DNA from: Akkermansia muciniphila
GTDB lineage: Bacteria > Verrucomicrobiota > Verrucomicrobiia > Verrucomicrobiales > Akkermansiaceae
Length of the DNA: 64,000 nt
Direction: 5' to 3'
Assembly (NCBI RefSeq): GCF_018709685.1
Contig: NZ_JABDHQ010000003.1
Location: forward strand, 1 to 64,000
Shown here piece after piece: positions 19,130-27,926 of the stretch. The notes below the pieces were generated by a model. It did no database searches, was not told the origin of the DNA, and was given only the letters and a program-made list of their open reading frames with translations. The first letter of the stretch is position 1. Every line of letters begins with the position of its first letter. Made by a program: the position numbers and the translations under genes.

Positions 19130-19165
19130 GTTCCTGCAACCGGGGTTAGCGTTGAAACGGGAGCA

Positions 19166-19906
19166 TCAGCTCAGGCGGTCGATCGCCTGGCGCATTTCCC
19201 TCACGGCCTGCTCCATCCCCACAAAGAGGGCGCGGGCTACGATCGTATGGCCGATGTTCAGCTCATGCAGGTAGGGCACGCCGGCCATCAACTGTTCCAG
19301 ATTCTGGTAGTTGATGCCATGGCCCGCATTCACCTGGATTCCCAGGGAGTGGGCCTGTTCCGCGGCGCGTTTCAGCCGGGCCAGCTCCGCCGTGCGTTCC
19401 TTCCCGGCGTGGTTGGCGAAGCATCCGGTATGCAGCTCAATCATGGGCGCGCCCAGACGGGCGGCGGCGTCCACCTGGGCCAGCTCCGGATCAATGAACA
19501 GGCTCACCTGAATGCCGTTGTCCGCCATTCTTGCCATGGTCGGGGCCAGTTCCTTTTCATGAAAGACGGCGTCCAGCCCGCCTTCCGTAGTGATTTCCTC
19601 CCGCTTTTCCGGAACCATGCACACATAGTCCGGCTTTAACCGGAGGGCAAAGTCCACCATCTCCGGGGTATTCCCCATTTCCAGGTTCAGCGGAAGAGCC
19701 ACGCTTTCCCGGACGCTCAGGGCGTCCGTGTCCTGCATGTGGCGGCGGTCGCCCCGGACGTGGAGGGTGATGGAATCCGCCCCGCCCCTTTGCGCCGCAT
19801 AGGCGGCGTCCAAAACGCTCGGCTCCACGTTGAAGGAATCAAGCATGGTCGCATAGCGGGCCTGCCTCAGCGTGGCGATGTGGTCTATATTTACACCTAG
19901 CAACAT
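19166..19906 (-). CDS. pdxJ: Pyridoxine 5'-phosphate synthase
   Basis: PdxJ condenses 1-deoxyxylulose 5-phosphate with 3-amino-2-oxopropyl phosphate in the DXP-dependent vitamin B6 route. The 246-residue product begins with the typical LLGVNIDHIATLRQAR and contains GADSITLHVRGDRRHMQD, then ELHTGCFAN, INAGHGINYQN-like VNAGHGINYQN, and ELNIGHTIVARALFVG near the C-terminus. The length is normal. It sits between purH (39 bases upstream) and acpS on the minus strand. Confidence 0.97.
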   Translation of the reverse strand: MLLGVNIDHIATLRQARYATMLDSFNVEPSVLDAAYAAQRGGADSITLHVRGDRRHMQDTDALSVRESVALPLNLEMGNTPEMVDFALRLKPDYVCMVPEKREEITTEGGLDAVFHEKELAPTMARMADNGIQVSLFIDPELAQVDAAARLGAPMIELHTGCFANHAGKERTAELARLKRAAEQAHSLGIQVNAGHGINYQNLEQLMAGVPYLHELNIGHTIVARALFVGMEQAVREMRQAIDRLS

Positions 19907-19945
19907 ATCGGTTTTAAGACAAGGGGACGGGGCCGATCATTCAAA

Positions 19946-21493
19946 TTAATGGAGGAAATGGCGGTGGCCCGTGAACACCATGGCGATGCCCGCGGCGTCC
20001 GCGGCGGCGATCACTTCCTCGTCCCGGATGGAACCGCCGGGCTGGATGCAGGCGGTGGCTCCGGCGTCAATGGCTACCTGGAGGCCGTCCGCAAACGGGA
20101 ACATGGCGTCTGACGCCACCACGCTGCCCTTCAGGTCCAGTCCGGCCTGTCCGGCCTTCCAGACGGCAATGCGGGCGGAATCCACGCGGCTCATCTGCCC
20201 GGCGCCGATGCCCAGCGTGCGGTCCGTGCCGCCAAAGACGATGGCGTTGGAGTGCACCTGCTTCACGACGCGCCAGTTGAAGCGCATGGCGGTAAGTTCT
20301 TCTTCCGTCGGGGGACGCTTGGTCACCACCTTGGCTTCCAGGTTGTCCAGGCCCATCACGTCCGTATCCCGCTTCATGGTCATGAAGCCGCCGGGAGCGG
20401 AGCGGATGATGGGTTCCAGGCGGGCCTTCATCCAGGCTTCCGTGTTCATGCGGATGATGCGGCAGTTCTTCTTTTTCTGAAGAATGGCGCGGGCTTCCGC
20501 GTCGTATTCCGGGGCGATGATCACATCCGTGAAAATGGCGCTCAGCACGCGGGCCAGGCCTTCCGTCATTGGGCGGTTGACCACGATCACGCCGCCGAAG
20601 GGGGCCTGCGTGTCCGTTTCAAAAGCCTTCTGCCAGGCGTTGCGCAGGTCTTCGTCGTCCTGGCCCACGCCGCAGGGGTTCGTGTGCTTCAGGATGCCCA
20701 CCGTCGGGCGGCGGAACTGGGTAATCAGCTCGGCGGCGCCTTCAATGTCCAGCACGTTCGTGTAGGAAAGCTCCTTGCCCTGGAGCTGGTGGAAAATATC
20801 GCCGAAATTGCCGTACAGGCTGGATTCCTGGTGGGGGTTGTCCCCGTAGCGCAGTTCCTGGTACAGGGGGGCGCAGATGCAGAAGCTTCCCTTAGTGCTC
20901 TCCGCGCTCTGGTGGCCCAGGTAGTTGGTGATGGCGTTGTCGTAATTGGACGTGCGCATGAACACCTTCACCGCCAGGTTTTCACGGGTTTTCAGAGTCG
21001 TGTCTCCCTTGTGCGTCTGCATTTCATCCAGAATGCGGGGATAGTCCGCGGGATCGGAGACCACCGTAACGGAGGCGTAGTTCTTGGAGGCGGAGCGGAG
21101 CATGGACGGCCCGCCGATGTCAATCTTTTCAATAGCTTCCTCCAGCGTGACGCCGGGCTTGGCGACGGTTTCCTCAAAGGGGTACAGGTTCACGCAGACC
21201 AGGTCAATGGGCTTGATGCCGTTTTCCTTCGCCTGGCGCACATGCTCCTCATTGTCGCGGCGGTGCAGCAGGCCTCCGTGCACCATGGGATGGAGCGTCT
21301 TCAGGCGTCCCTCAAACAATTCCGGCTCTCCGGTATAGTCGGAAATTTCAATCACCGGAAGGCCCAGGCCTTTCAGGAAAGCGGCGGTGCCGCCGGTGGA
21401 AATAAGCTCTACTCCAAACTCGTGCAGGCCCTTGGCAAACTCCTCCAGGCCGGTCTTGTCGGAAACGGATATCAATGCGCGCTGAATAGCCAT
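19946..21493 (-). CDS. purH: Bifunctional AICAR formyltransferase / IMP cyclohydrolase
   Basis: PurH performs the last two steps of IMP synthesis. The 515-residue product starts with the MGS-like cyclohydrolase domain (ALISVSDKTGLEEFAKGL, ELISTGGTAAFLKGLG, GRLKTLHPMVHGGLL). The AICAR transformylase domain follows (RYGDNPHQESSLYG, LKHTNPCGVG, and the C-terminal SDAMFPFADGLQVAIDAGATACIQPGGSIRDEEVIAAAD). The length is normal. It leads the minus-strand purH-pdxJ-acpS set. Confidence 0.98.
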   Translation of the reverse strand: MAIQRALISVSDKTGLEEFAKGLHEFGVELISTGGTAAFLKGLGLPVIEISDYTGEPELFEGRLKTLHPMVHGGLLHRRDNEEHVRQAKENGIKPIDLVCVNLYPFEETVAKPGVTLEEAIEKIDIGGPSMLRSASKNYASVTVVSDPADYPRILDEMQTHKGDTTLKTRENLAVKVFMRTSNYDNAITNYLGHQSAESTKGSFCICAPLYQELRYGDNPHQESSLYGNFGDIFHQLQGKELSYTNVLDIEGAAELITQFRRPTVGILKHTNPCGVGQDDEDLRNAWQKAFETDTQAPFGGVIVVNRPMTEGLARVLSAIFTDVIIAPEYDAEARAILQKKKNCRIIRMNTEAWMKARLEPIIRSAPGGFMTMKRDTDVMGLDNLEAKVVTKRPPTEEELTAMRFNWRVVKQVHSNAIVFGGTDRTLGIGAGQMSRVDSARIAVWKAGQAGLDLKGSVVASDAMFPFADGLQVAIDAGATACIQPGGSIRDEEVIAAADAAGIAMVFTGHRHFLH

Positions 21494-21677
21494 AAAATCA
21501 AATATCTGTAATGTATCCGCGGGCGGACCCTCCTCTCTGGGAGCGAACGCGATAAATGCGGTTCCTTTCCCTACATACTACCGCCGCGTGAAGCAAGCGC
21601 AATGTCACCTATCATGACAGCCGGGGGGATTTTTTACTCCCAAAACGTAAAAAAACGCCCTTTTTATCGCTCTTGTC

Positions 21678-21706
21678 TTGACATTCGGGCGAATACTTAC
21701 TACTTC
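21678..21706 (+). promoter_or_regulatory. Putative rplI promoter
   Basis: A perfect TTGACA (21678-21683), a 17-base spacer and a weak -10 (TACTTC, 21701-21706). The leader to the ATG at 21739 would be about 25 bases. Confidence 0.45.
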
Positions 21707-21738
21707 AACCGCTCACAAATAACCATTTCTTTTTAGCC

Positions 21739-22194
21739 ATGGCAACGATGGAAGTAATTCTCGCAACAAAAATTGAAGGACTCGGCGCGGAAGCCGACCT
21801 GGTGACCGTTAAGGCTGGCTATGGCCGCAACTACCTCATTCCTCAGGGTCTGGCCCACGAAGCAACGGCCTCCAACCGCCGTTTCATCGCCAATCTTCAG
21901 GCCGCCCGCGCCAAGCGCGAAGCGGAAGAACTCAGCGCCGCCCAGGAAGTGGCCGCTAAGATCAACGGACTGACGGTGGACCTCGTCCTTGAAGTAGGCC
22001 AGGGCGGCAAGGCGTTCGGCGCCATCACCAACCAGAACATTCATGACGCCCTGACCGCTCAGGGAGTGGAAGTGGACCGCCGCGCGATTGAGCTTGAAAA
22101 GCCGATCAAGAGCGAAGGCGAACACGAAGTTGCCATCAAGGTGCATCCCCAGGTGGAAGCCACGCTCAAGGTGGTCGTCAAGGAAAACGCCTAA
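21739..22194 (+). CDS. rplI: 50S ribosomal protein L9
   Basis: bL9 binds 23S rRNA at the base of the L1 stalk. The 151-residue product has the standard N-terminal domain MEVILATKIEGLGAEADLVTVKAGYGRNYLIPQGLA, then the long connecting helix (QAARAKREAEELSAAQEVAAKI) and the C-terminal domain. In many bacteria rplI follows rpsF-ssb-rpsR; here it stands alone with its own promoter and terminator. Confidence 0.97.
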   Translation: MATMEVILATKIEGLGAEADLVTVKAGYGRNYLIPQGLAHEATASNRRFIANLQAARAKREAEELSAAQEVAAKINGLTVDLVLEVGQGGKAFGAITNQNIHDALTAQGVEVDRRAIELEKPIKSEGEHEVAIKVHPQVEATLKVVVKENA

Positions 22195-22219
22195 GCGGCG
22201 CACATCCCTTTTTTCCGGC

Positions 22220-22257
22220 AGGCCCGGTTCCCACCTTGGGAACCGGGCCTCTTTTTT
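22220..22257 (+). terminator. Rho-independent terminator of rplI
   Basis: GGCCCGGTTCCC (22221-22232) pairs with GGGAACCGGGCC (22238-22249), has a 5-base loop and is followed by a run of six T. Confidence 0.93.
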
Positions 22258-22366
22258 GTCACCCTTTTTACTTTCCTTCCCTGTATAAACAAGGCATCAT
22301 ACCCGCGTTGGGTGTCACTCGACATCATGCACGGAATCGTTCCACCCCCTAACCGACATTAACGGC

Positions 22367-23359
22367 ATGATTCGACTTTATCGTCAAACCCCGGAAGGCA
22401 TTGAGCGCACCACCCAGGTGGATGCGGCGGAACAGAACTTGGACTCCGTCTTCTGGATTGACCTCCTTACCCCGGAACCGGCGGAAATCAAATTTGTGGA
22501 ACGCCTCTGCGGGCTGGAAATGCCCACCTACGACGAGATGCGGGAAATTGAGGCCACCAGCCGCCTGTACACGGAGGACGGCGCCCGCTTCATGACCACT
22601 ACGGTGCTCAGCCGCGTGGACACAGAATCCCCCTCCCTGTCGGAAATCACCTTCGTCCTCATGGGGGCCAAAATCATCACCATCCGCCATTCGGACTCCT
22701 ACTCCTTCCGCGTCTTCTCCCACCAGCTCCTGCGCCAGAAGCAGATCAGCCGGGACCAGGTTTTCACCGGCCTGCTGGAAACCATCGTGGACCGCCAGGC
22801 GGACGTGCTGGAACGCTTCGGCGCGGAACTGGACCGCCTTTCCAAAAACATCTTCCGCAGGGACGAACCGGAAGGCAAGGGCGGCAAGCGCGCCCCCGTC
22901 TCCAGCGCCCTGCGCCTCATCCTCCAAGACCTGGGACGCGTGGGCGACCTGCTCACCCGCCAGCGGGACTGCCTGGTGAACCTTCTGCGCCTGCTCACGT
23001 ACGCCAGCAATGAGGAAGCCCTGGACGACACCAACTCCACCCTGTACATCAAGCTCCGCCCGCTGAGCCGTGACGTCACCTCCCTTTCGGAATACGCCAA
23101 CTTCCTTTCCAGCAACGTAAACTTCATGCTGGACGCCGTTCTGGGCCTCATCAATATTGAGCAGAACGAAATCGTGAAAATCTTCACCGTGGCGGCCGTG
23201 GTCTTCATGCCCCCCACCCTCATCGCCAGCATTTACGGGATGAACTTCTCCCACATGCCCGGCCTGGAAAACGAATACGGTTATTACATCTCCCTGGCGG
23301 TCATGCTCGTTTCCATCATTCTTCCCCTGGTTTATTTCAGGAACAGGCGCCTGCTTTGA
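22367..23359 (+). CDS. corA: CorA-family magnesium/cobalt transporter
   Basis: CorA is a pentameric inner-membrane channel for divalent metals. The 330-residue product has a large cytoplasmic N-terminal domain and two C-terminal transmembrane helices. The first (KIFTVAAVVFMPPTLIASI) ends in the selectivity motif YGMNF (about residues 290-294), and the second is YGYYISLAVMLVSIILPLVYF, followed by a short basic tail. The length is normal. Flanking genes (rplI upstream, argB downstream) are unrelated in function. Confidence 0.94.
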   Translation: MIRLYRQTPEGIERTTQVDAAEQNLDSVFWIDLLTPEPAEIKFVERLCGLEMPTYDEMREIEATSRLYTEDGARFMTTTVLSRVDTESPSLSEITFVLMGAKIITIRHSDSYSFRVFSHQLLRQKQISRDQVFTGLLETIVDRQADVLERFGAELDRLSKNIFRRDEPEGKGGKRAPVSSALRLILQDLGRVGDLLTRQRDCLVNLLRLLTYASNEEALDDTNSTLYIKLRPLSRDVTSLSEYANFLSSNVNFMLDAVLGLINIEQNEIVKIFTVAAVVFMPPTLIASIYGMNFSHMPGLENEYGYYISLAVMLVSIILPLVYFRNRRLL

Positions 23360-23423
23360 ACGGCCCCTCCCGCGGATTCCCACCCTCTTTCTCTCTTAAC
23401 CATTCCTACGTTTCATTACTGAC

Positions 23424-24317
23424 ATGGACTCCAAAATCACCCGCCTGATTGAACAGGCCTCCGTCATCGTCGGCGCACTGCCCTACCTCCAGGCCTACCG
23501 GGACAAGACGTTTCTCATCAAATTCGGCGGCAGCGCCATGGATGACGCCCGCCTGGTCAAGAAGCTCATGCGGGACATCGTCCTGCTGGAAGCCCTGGGC
23601 TTCAATCCCGTGATTGTGCACGGCGGCGGCAAGGCCATCTCCAAGGCCATGGCGGAAGCCGGGCTGGAAGCCCGCTTCGTCAACGGGCTGCGCGTCACGA
23701 CGCCGGAAGCCATCTCCATCGTGGAACGCACCCTCTCCGGAACCATCAATCCCGGCCTGGTCCAGATGTTCCGTGACTACGGCGGCAAGGGCGTGGGCAT
23801 TCCCGGCACGGAAATCTTCGTGGGAGAGCGCATCCAGGAAAAGGACGAACAGGGCAGCCCCGTGGACATCGGGGAAGTGGGCAACGTCATCGGCTGCCTG
23901 ACGGAACGCATCACGGAAGCCCTGAAACTCCAGATCACCCCCATCGTCTCCCCGCTGGCCAAGGAGCTGGGCACCCACAAGCCGCTCAACGTAAACGCGG
24001 ACCTGGCTGCGGCGGCGCTCGCCAAGGAACTCAAGCCCGTCAAGCTCATCTACATTTCCGACGTGCCCGGCATCATGAAGGACCCCTCAGACCCTTCCAC
24101 CCTCATTAAATCAGTTACCCGCACGGAAGCCCTGGACCTGATTGAAGACGGCACCGTTTCCGGCGGCATGATTCCCAAAATCCATTCCGCCATTGATGCC
24201 CTGAACGCGGGCGTGCGCAAGGTGCACTTCATTGACGGGCGCCTGCCCCACACCCTGCTGCTGGAAATCTTCACCCCGGACGGCATCGGCACGGAGGTCA
24301 TCAGAGAACAGCGTTAA
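23424..24317 (+). CDS. argB: Acetylglutamate kinase
   Basis: ArgB phosphorylates N-acetylglutamate, the second step of arginine biosynthesis. The 297-residue product shows FLIKFGGSAMDD (phosphate-binding Lys and Gly-rich loop), VIVHGGGKAISKAM, NVNADLAAAALAKELK, and KLIYISDVPGI. The N-terminal helix (DSKITRLIEQASVIVGALPYLQAY) resembles that of hexameric, arginine-inhibited ArgB proteins, so feedback control is likely but inferred. A small lipoprotein gene follows after 10 bases. Confidence 0.96.
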   Translation: MDSKITRLIEQASVIVGALPYLQAYRDKTFLIKFGGSAMDDARLVKKLMRDIVLLEALGFNPVIVHGGGKAISKAMAEAGLEARFVNGLRVTTPEAISIVERTLSGTINPGLVQMFRDYGGKGVGIPGTEIFVGERIQEKDEQGSPVDIGEVGNVIGCLTERITEALKLQITPIVSPLAKELGTHKPLNVNADLAAAALAKELKPVKLIYISDVPGIMKDPSDPSTLIKSVTRTEALDLIEDGTVSGGMIPKIHSAIDALNAGVRKVHFIDGRLPHTLLLEIFTPDGIGTEVIREQR

Positions 24318-24327
24318 CTGCCCGGCC

Positions 24328-24693
24328 ATGCGCCTCTTCCTCCTTCTTCCGGCTCTTTCCCTGCTGGCGGCTTCCTGCTCCGTGAAGCCGTCCGCCGCCA
24401 GCCTTTCCGGCTGCTGGACCCAGCCCGTTCCCGGACAGCCGCAGCACATCCAGGGCATGGCGCTCATGCCGGACGGCCGCGCCAGCTCCATCAACATGCA
24501 CACGCTCCTTTACACGGGCTGGCGCCTGGACGGCAACCGGCTGACCCTGACGGGGAAAAGCATAGGCAACGGAAATTCCTCCGTCTTCACCACGGCCTCC
24601 ACCATTGACCGTCTCAGCAAAACCATGCTCATCCTGAACACGGACGGAAACCGGGAGGCCTATACGCGCACGTCCCGGTGCGTGGAGCAATAA
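24328..24693 (+). CDS. Lipocalin-like lipoprotein
   Basis: A 121-residue protein starting MRLFLLLPALSLLAASC, so the lipobox is LAASC with the lipidated Cys near residue 17. The mature part (LSGCWTQPVPG, then QGMALMPDGRASSINMHTLLYTGWRLDGNRLTLTGKSIGN) matches the pattern of the Lipocalin_3-type small beta-barrel lipoproteins known mainly from Bacteroides. The frame extends upstream to 24232, but the signal peptide fixes the start at 24328. The ligand is unknown. Confidence 0.75.
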   Translation: MRLFLLLPALSLLAASCSVKPSAASLSGCWTQPVPGQPQHIQGMALMPDGRASSINMHTLLYTGWRLDGNRLTLTGKSIGNGNSSVFTTASTIDRLSKTMLILNTDGNREAYTRTSRCVEQ

Positions 24694-24707
24694 GCGGCAC
24701 GCCCCTC

Positions 24708-24992
24708 CTATTCCTCTTCCAGCAGGGATTTGTTGGCCGCCTTCGCCAGCTCGCAATTCGGGCATTTGTCAATCAGGCGGTCCATCAGGGCCTCAATGCG
24801 GGCGTCCTTCGCCATCAGCTGCTCATCCTTTTTCTTGAGCAGGTTCAACGTATAGTTCACGGCAATCGTCAAAACGCCCAGGCCGCCGATGGCTCCGGCG
24901 GAGGAAACAGCCCCATCCACGGAAATATTGCCCAGGATCGTCGAACATCCGCCTATGGAAAACAAGCACTTAGCTATGGAAAAATTCATCAT
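24708..24992 (-). CDS. Small membrane protein with coiled coil and CxxC
   Basis: A 94-residue protein with one hydrophobic segment (about residues 26-50, GAVSSAGAIGGLGVLTIAVNYTLNLL), then KKKDEQLMAKDARIEALMDRLIDK as a likely coiled coil, and a terminal CPNC pair. The arrangement resembles some small phage-type membrane proteins, but no other phage gene is near. It converges with the lipocalin-like gene, with only 14 bases between. The function is unknown. Confidence 0.6.
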   Translation of the reverse strand: MMNFSIAKCLFSIGGCSTILGNISVDGAVSSAGAIGGLGVLTIAVNYTLNLLKKKDEQLMAKDARIEALMDRLIDKCPNCELAKAANKSLLEEE

Positions 24993-25282
24993 GGGTCCCG
25001 TCTAGCAAATCACGGGCCGGACCGCATCACGCCCGATCCGTCCATGTTCCCGGCCCTGCCCCGGACGGAACACACTCCCCCTTCCCATGGAAAGCCGCCA
25101 TTCCCGGGAATAACCCCCTCCCGTCCCGCCGCCGGAAAAGCCCGGGCGGGGCAGAAAAATACTTCTTCACGGAACGCATTTCCTTCTTCGGCCTGGCGGT
25201 GTTTATGCTAAAGTGGCGTCAATCCGCCCGGTCCGGGCCTTTACCAATACTTCACTTCATCCAATAGAAAGACACAAACATC

Positions 25283-26329
25283 ATGCATATGGCGGACGGC
25301 TTCATCTCACCGGCGGTAGGCTGCACCATGTTGGCGGCTTCCGCGGCCATCACGGCGCTCTGCGCGCGCAAGGTCAGGCAGGAAAAGGAAGTGCGGCTCG
25401 TCCCGCTCATGGGCGTGCTGGGAGCCTTCATCTTTGCCTGCCAGATGCTGAACTTCACCATTCCCGGCACCGGGTCCAGCGGCCATCTGGGCGGCGGGCT
25501 CATTCTCGCGGTTCTGCTGGGGCCGTACGCCGGGTTCCTGGTCATGGCGGCCATCCTGGCGGTGCAGGCCCTTTTCTTTGCGGACGGCGGCCTGCTGGCC
25601 CTGGGCTGCAACATCTTCAACCTGGGCTTCTTCTCCTGCCTGGTGGCCTATCCCTTCATTTACAGGCCTCTGGCCGGGAAAACTCCCGGCACGGGGCGCA
25701 TCACGCTCGCCAGCATCACCGCCGCCGTCATCGGTCTTCTGCTGGGCGCCTTCTCCGTAGTCCTGGAAACGACGGCCTCCGGCATTTCCGCGCTGCCCTT
25801 CGCCCAGTTCGTGGAACTGATGCTGCCCATCCATCTGGCGATCGGCATTGTGGAAGGGCTTGCCACGGCGGCCATCGTCATCTTCATCAGCAAGGCCCAG
25901 CCCTCCCTGCTGCGCCCGGCGGACCTGGAAACGGGCCCGGTTAAAAAAGCCTCCTTCACCGTCCTGGGCATCTTTGCGGTAGCGGCCCTGCTCTGCGGGG
26001 CGGCCCTCTCCTGGTTCGCCTCCGCCTATCCGGACGGCCTGGAATGGTCCGTGGCCGGCGTCACCGGATCGGAGGAAACCACTCTGGCGGAACCTTCCTC
26101 CCTCCACCGCAGCCTGGAATCCGTGCAGGAATCCACCGCCATCATGCCGGATTACGCCCTTCCCGCCGCGGAGCAAACGACCTCCGCCGGGGAAACGGAG
26201 GAACCCTCCTCCATCGTCAACCCTGAAACGAGCCTGGCCGGCGTTCTGGGGAGCGTCATCATTGCGGCCGTCATCTTTGGCGCCGGCTTCCTGTTCGGCA
26301 GAAAACCGCACGGCCACTGCCCCCGCTGA
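25283..26329 (+). CDS. cbiM: CbiM-CbiN fused substrate-binding component of an ECF cobalt/nickel transporter
   Basis: A 348-residue membrane protein. The N-terminus MHMADGFIS matches the essential metal-binding MHxxxG of CbiM/NikM, which fixes the start at 25283. Six or seven hydrophobic helices follow, with LNFTIPGTGSSGHLGGG and CNIFNLGFF typical of CbiM. The C-terminal part carries PDGLEWSV, the hallmark of the small subunit CbiN, between two further transmembrane helices, so CbiM and CbiN are fused. It begins a set with cbiQ and cbiO. Whether the metal is Co or Ni cannot be settled here. No B12-box was recognised in the 290 bases upstream. Confidence 0.92.
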   Translation: MHMADGFISPAVGCTMLAASAAITALCARKVRQEKEVRLVPLMGVLGAFIFACQMLNFTIPGTGSSGHLGGGLILAVLLGPYAGFLVMAAILAVQALFFADGGLLALGCNIFNLGFFSCLVAYPFIYRPLAGKTPGTGRITLASITAAVIGLLLGAFSVVLETTASGISALPFAQFVELMLPIHLAIGIVEGLATAAIVIFISKAQPSLLRPADLETGPVKKASFTVLGIFAVAALLCGAALSWFASAYPDGLEWSVAGVTGSEETTLAEPSSLHRSLESVQESTAIMPDYALPAAEQTTSAGETEEPSSIVNPETSLAGVLGSVIIAAVIFGAGFLFGRKPHGHCPR

Positions 26330-26337
26330 CCCTCCCC

Positions 26338-27150
26338 ATGGCCCTGTTCACGGACGCCGCGCGGCACTTCCGCCAGATGGACCGGTTTTCCTGCGGAAAC
26401 ACCGGCTTCCACCGTCTGGACGCCCGCATCAAAATCGGGGCCTTCCTCGTCTTTCAAATCTGCGTGCTCTCCTGGCCTCCGCAGGAAATCACGGGGCTGC
26501 TGCCCTTCTTCCTGTTCCCGGTCTGCGTCATCCGCATGGCGGGGCTCCCCCTGGGATACCTGCTGAAACGCACCCTGTGGCTGCTGCCCGTCGCCATCAT
26601 GATAGGCATCTTCAATCCGTTGGTGGACAGGACGCCTGCAGGGGAATGGTTCGGCATTCCCGTCACCCGGGGCATGATCTCCTTCATCTCCATCATCCTG
26701 CGGTGCATGCTCACCATCCTGGGGGCCTTCACGCTGCTGGCCGCCACGGGCTTCGCCCCGCTGTGCCGCGGCTTAAGGCAGCTTGGCGTGCCGCGCATCC
26801 TGATCACGCTGCTGGCCTTCCTGTACCGGTACGCCTTCATCCTGATGGATGAATTCCAGAACATGCTGATGGCGTTCCGTTCCCGGCGGGGCGGCTCCGG
26901 TTCCGTCCCCCTCTCCACCTGGGGGGCCATGACCGGCCAGCTCCTGCTGCGCACCTTCGGGCGCGCGGAACGCATCTACCAGGCCGTCCTGTGCCGGGGC
27001 GGGGAAGACCCGCAATTCGTCAGCGCCCCCGGTGTCATCACCTGGCGCGGCATAGCGGGCGGCCTCCTCTTCTGCACGCTCGTCATCCTCTTCCGCTGTT
27101 TTAACGTCACCATGCTGGCGGGCCAGTGCGCCCGCGGCCTCCTCTCATGA
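26338..27150 (+). CDS. cbiQ: ECF transporter transmembrane component CbiQ
   Basis: The 270-residue T-component couples the ATPase to CbiM. It has the usual start (LDARIKIGAFLVFQI), several transmembrane helices, and the cytoplasmic coupling region with the two Ala-Arg-Gly-like signatures (FRSRRGGSG and VLCRGGEDP, where many relatives have ARG). Its ATG is 8 bases past the cbiM stop and its stop overlaps the cbiO start (ATGA at 27147-27150), so the three genes are translationally coupled. Confidence 0.92.
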   Translation: MALFTDAARHFRQMDRFSCGNTGFHRLDARIKIGAFLVFQICVLSWPPQEITGLLPFFLFPVCVIRMAGLPLGYLLKRTLWLLPVAIMIGIFNPLVDRTPAGEWFGIPVTRGMISFISIILRCMLTILGAFTLLAATGFAPLCRGLRQLGVPRILITLLAFLYRYAFILMDEFQNMLMAFRSRRGGSGSVPLSTWGAMTGQLLLRTFGRAERIYQAVLCRGGEDPQFVSAPGVITWRGIAGGLLFCTLVILFRCFNVTMLAGQCARGLLS

Positions 27151-27917
27151 GCCACCACCTTGTAGAAACCATTGACCTGTGCTTCAGCTACCCGGATTCC
27201 CCACCGGCGCTGAACCGCGTCTCCCTGCGCATCACCCACGGGGAATCCGTTGCCGTCGTGGGCGGGAACGGAGCGGGAAAATCCACCCTGCTCCTGCATC
27301 TCAACGGCCTGCTGGAGCCCTCCTCCGGCCAGGTGCGGGTGGGAGACATACCCGTAACGCCCAGGACCGCCGCCCGCGTCCGGGAGAGCGTGGGGATGGT
27401 GTTCCAGCAGGCGGACGACCAGCTTTTCATGCCCACGGTCCGGGAAGACGTGGCCTTCGGCCCCCTCAATATGGGCCTTCCCCCGGAAGAAGTGGACCGC
27501 CGCGTGCGGCAGGCCCTGCGGGACGTCCATGCGGAAGCTCTGGCGGATAAAATGACCCATCATCTTTCCGGCGGGGAAAAGCGCGCCGTCTCCATCGCCA
27601 CCGTCCTTTCCATGAGTCCGGACATCCTGGTGCTGGACGAGCCCAGCGCGAACCTGGACCCCGCCTCCCGCCGCACGCTCATCAGCCTGCTGCGCCAGTT
27701 CTCCCATACCAAGATCATCGCCACCCATGACCTGGACATGGTCATGGACCTGTGCACGCGCTGCATCGTGATGAAGGACGGCGCCATTCTGGCGGACGCC
27801 CCCGTTCCGGACATCTTTGCGGACTGCGCCCTGCTGGAGGAGGCGCGCCTGGAACAGCCCCTCAGCTACCGCCTGATGCAGTACGGCAGGGAGCGGGAAA
27901 ACTCCGGCCAGCTTTAA
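27147..27917 (+). CDS. cbiO: ECF transporter ATPase CbiO
   Basis: The 256-residue ABC ATPase energises the Co/Ni importer. Motifs: Walker A VGGNGAGKSTLLLHLNG, Q-loop VFQQADDQLF, signature HLSGGEKRAVSIATVL, Walker B DILVLDEPSANLDP and the switch His in IIATHDLDM. The DDQLF after the Q-loop is typical of ECF ATPases. An in-frame ATG at 27126 exists, but the ATGA overlap with cbiQ supports 27147. It converges with dinG; only a 5-bp hairpin (near 27914-27928) lies between. Confidence 0.95.
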   Translation: MSHHLVETIDLCFSYPDSPPALNRVSLRITHGESVAVVGGNGAGKSTLLLHLNGLLEPSSGQVRVGDIPVTPRTAARVRESVGMVFQQADDQLFMPTVREDVAFGPLNMGLPPEEVDRRVRQALRDVHAEALADKMTHHLSGGEKRAVSIATVLSMSPDILVLDEPSANLDPASRRTLISLLRQFSHTKIIATHDLDMVMDLCTRCIVMKDGAILADAPVPDIFADCALLEEARLEQPLSYRLMQYGRERENSGQL

Positions 27918-27926
27918 GGAAAAGCC

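Noticed and set aside
18608-19639. 343-residue plus-strand frame
   Set aside because: It is antisense to acpS and pdxJ, both clearly real.
24993-25282. Cobalamin riboswitch before cbiM
   Set aside because: I could not find a B12-box or the expected paired elements by eye.
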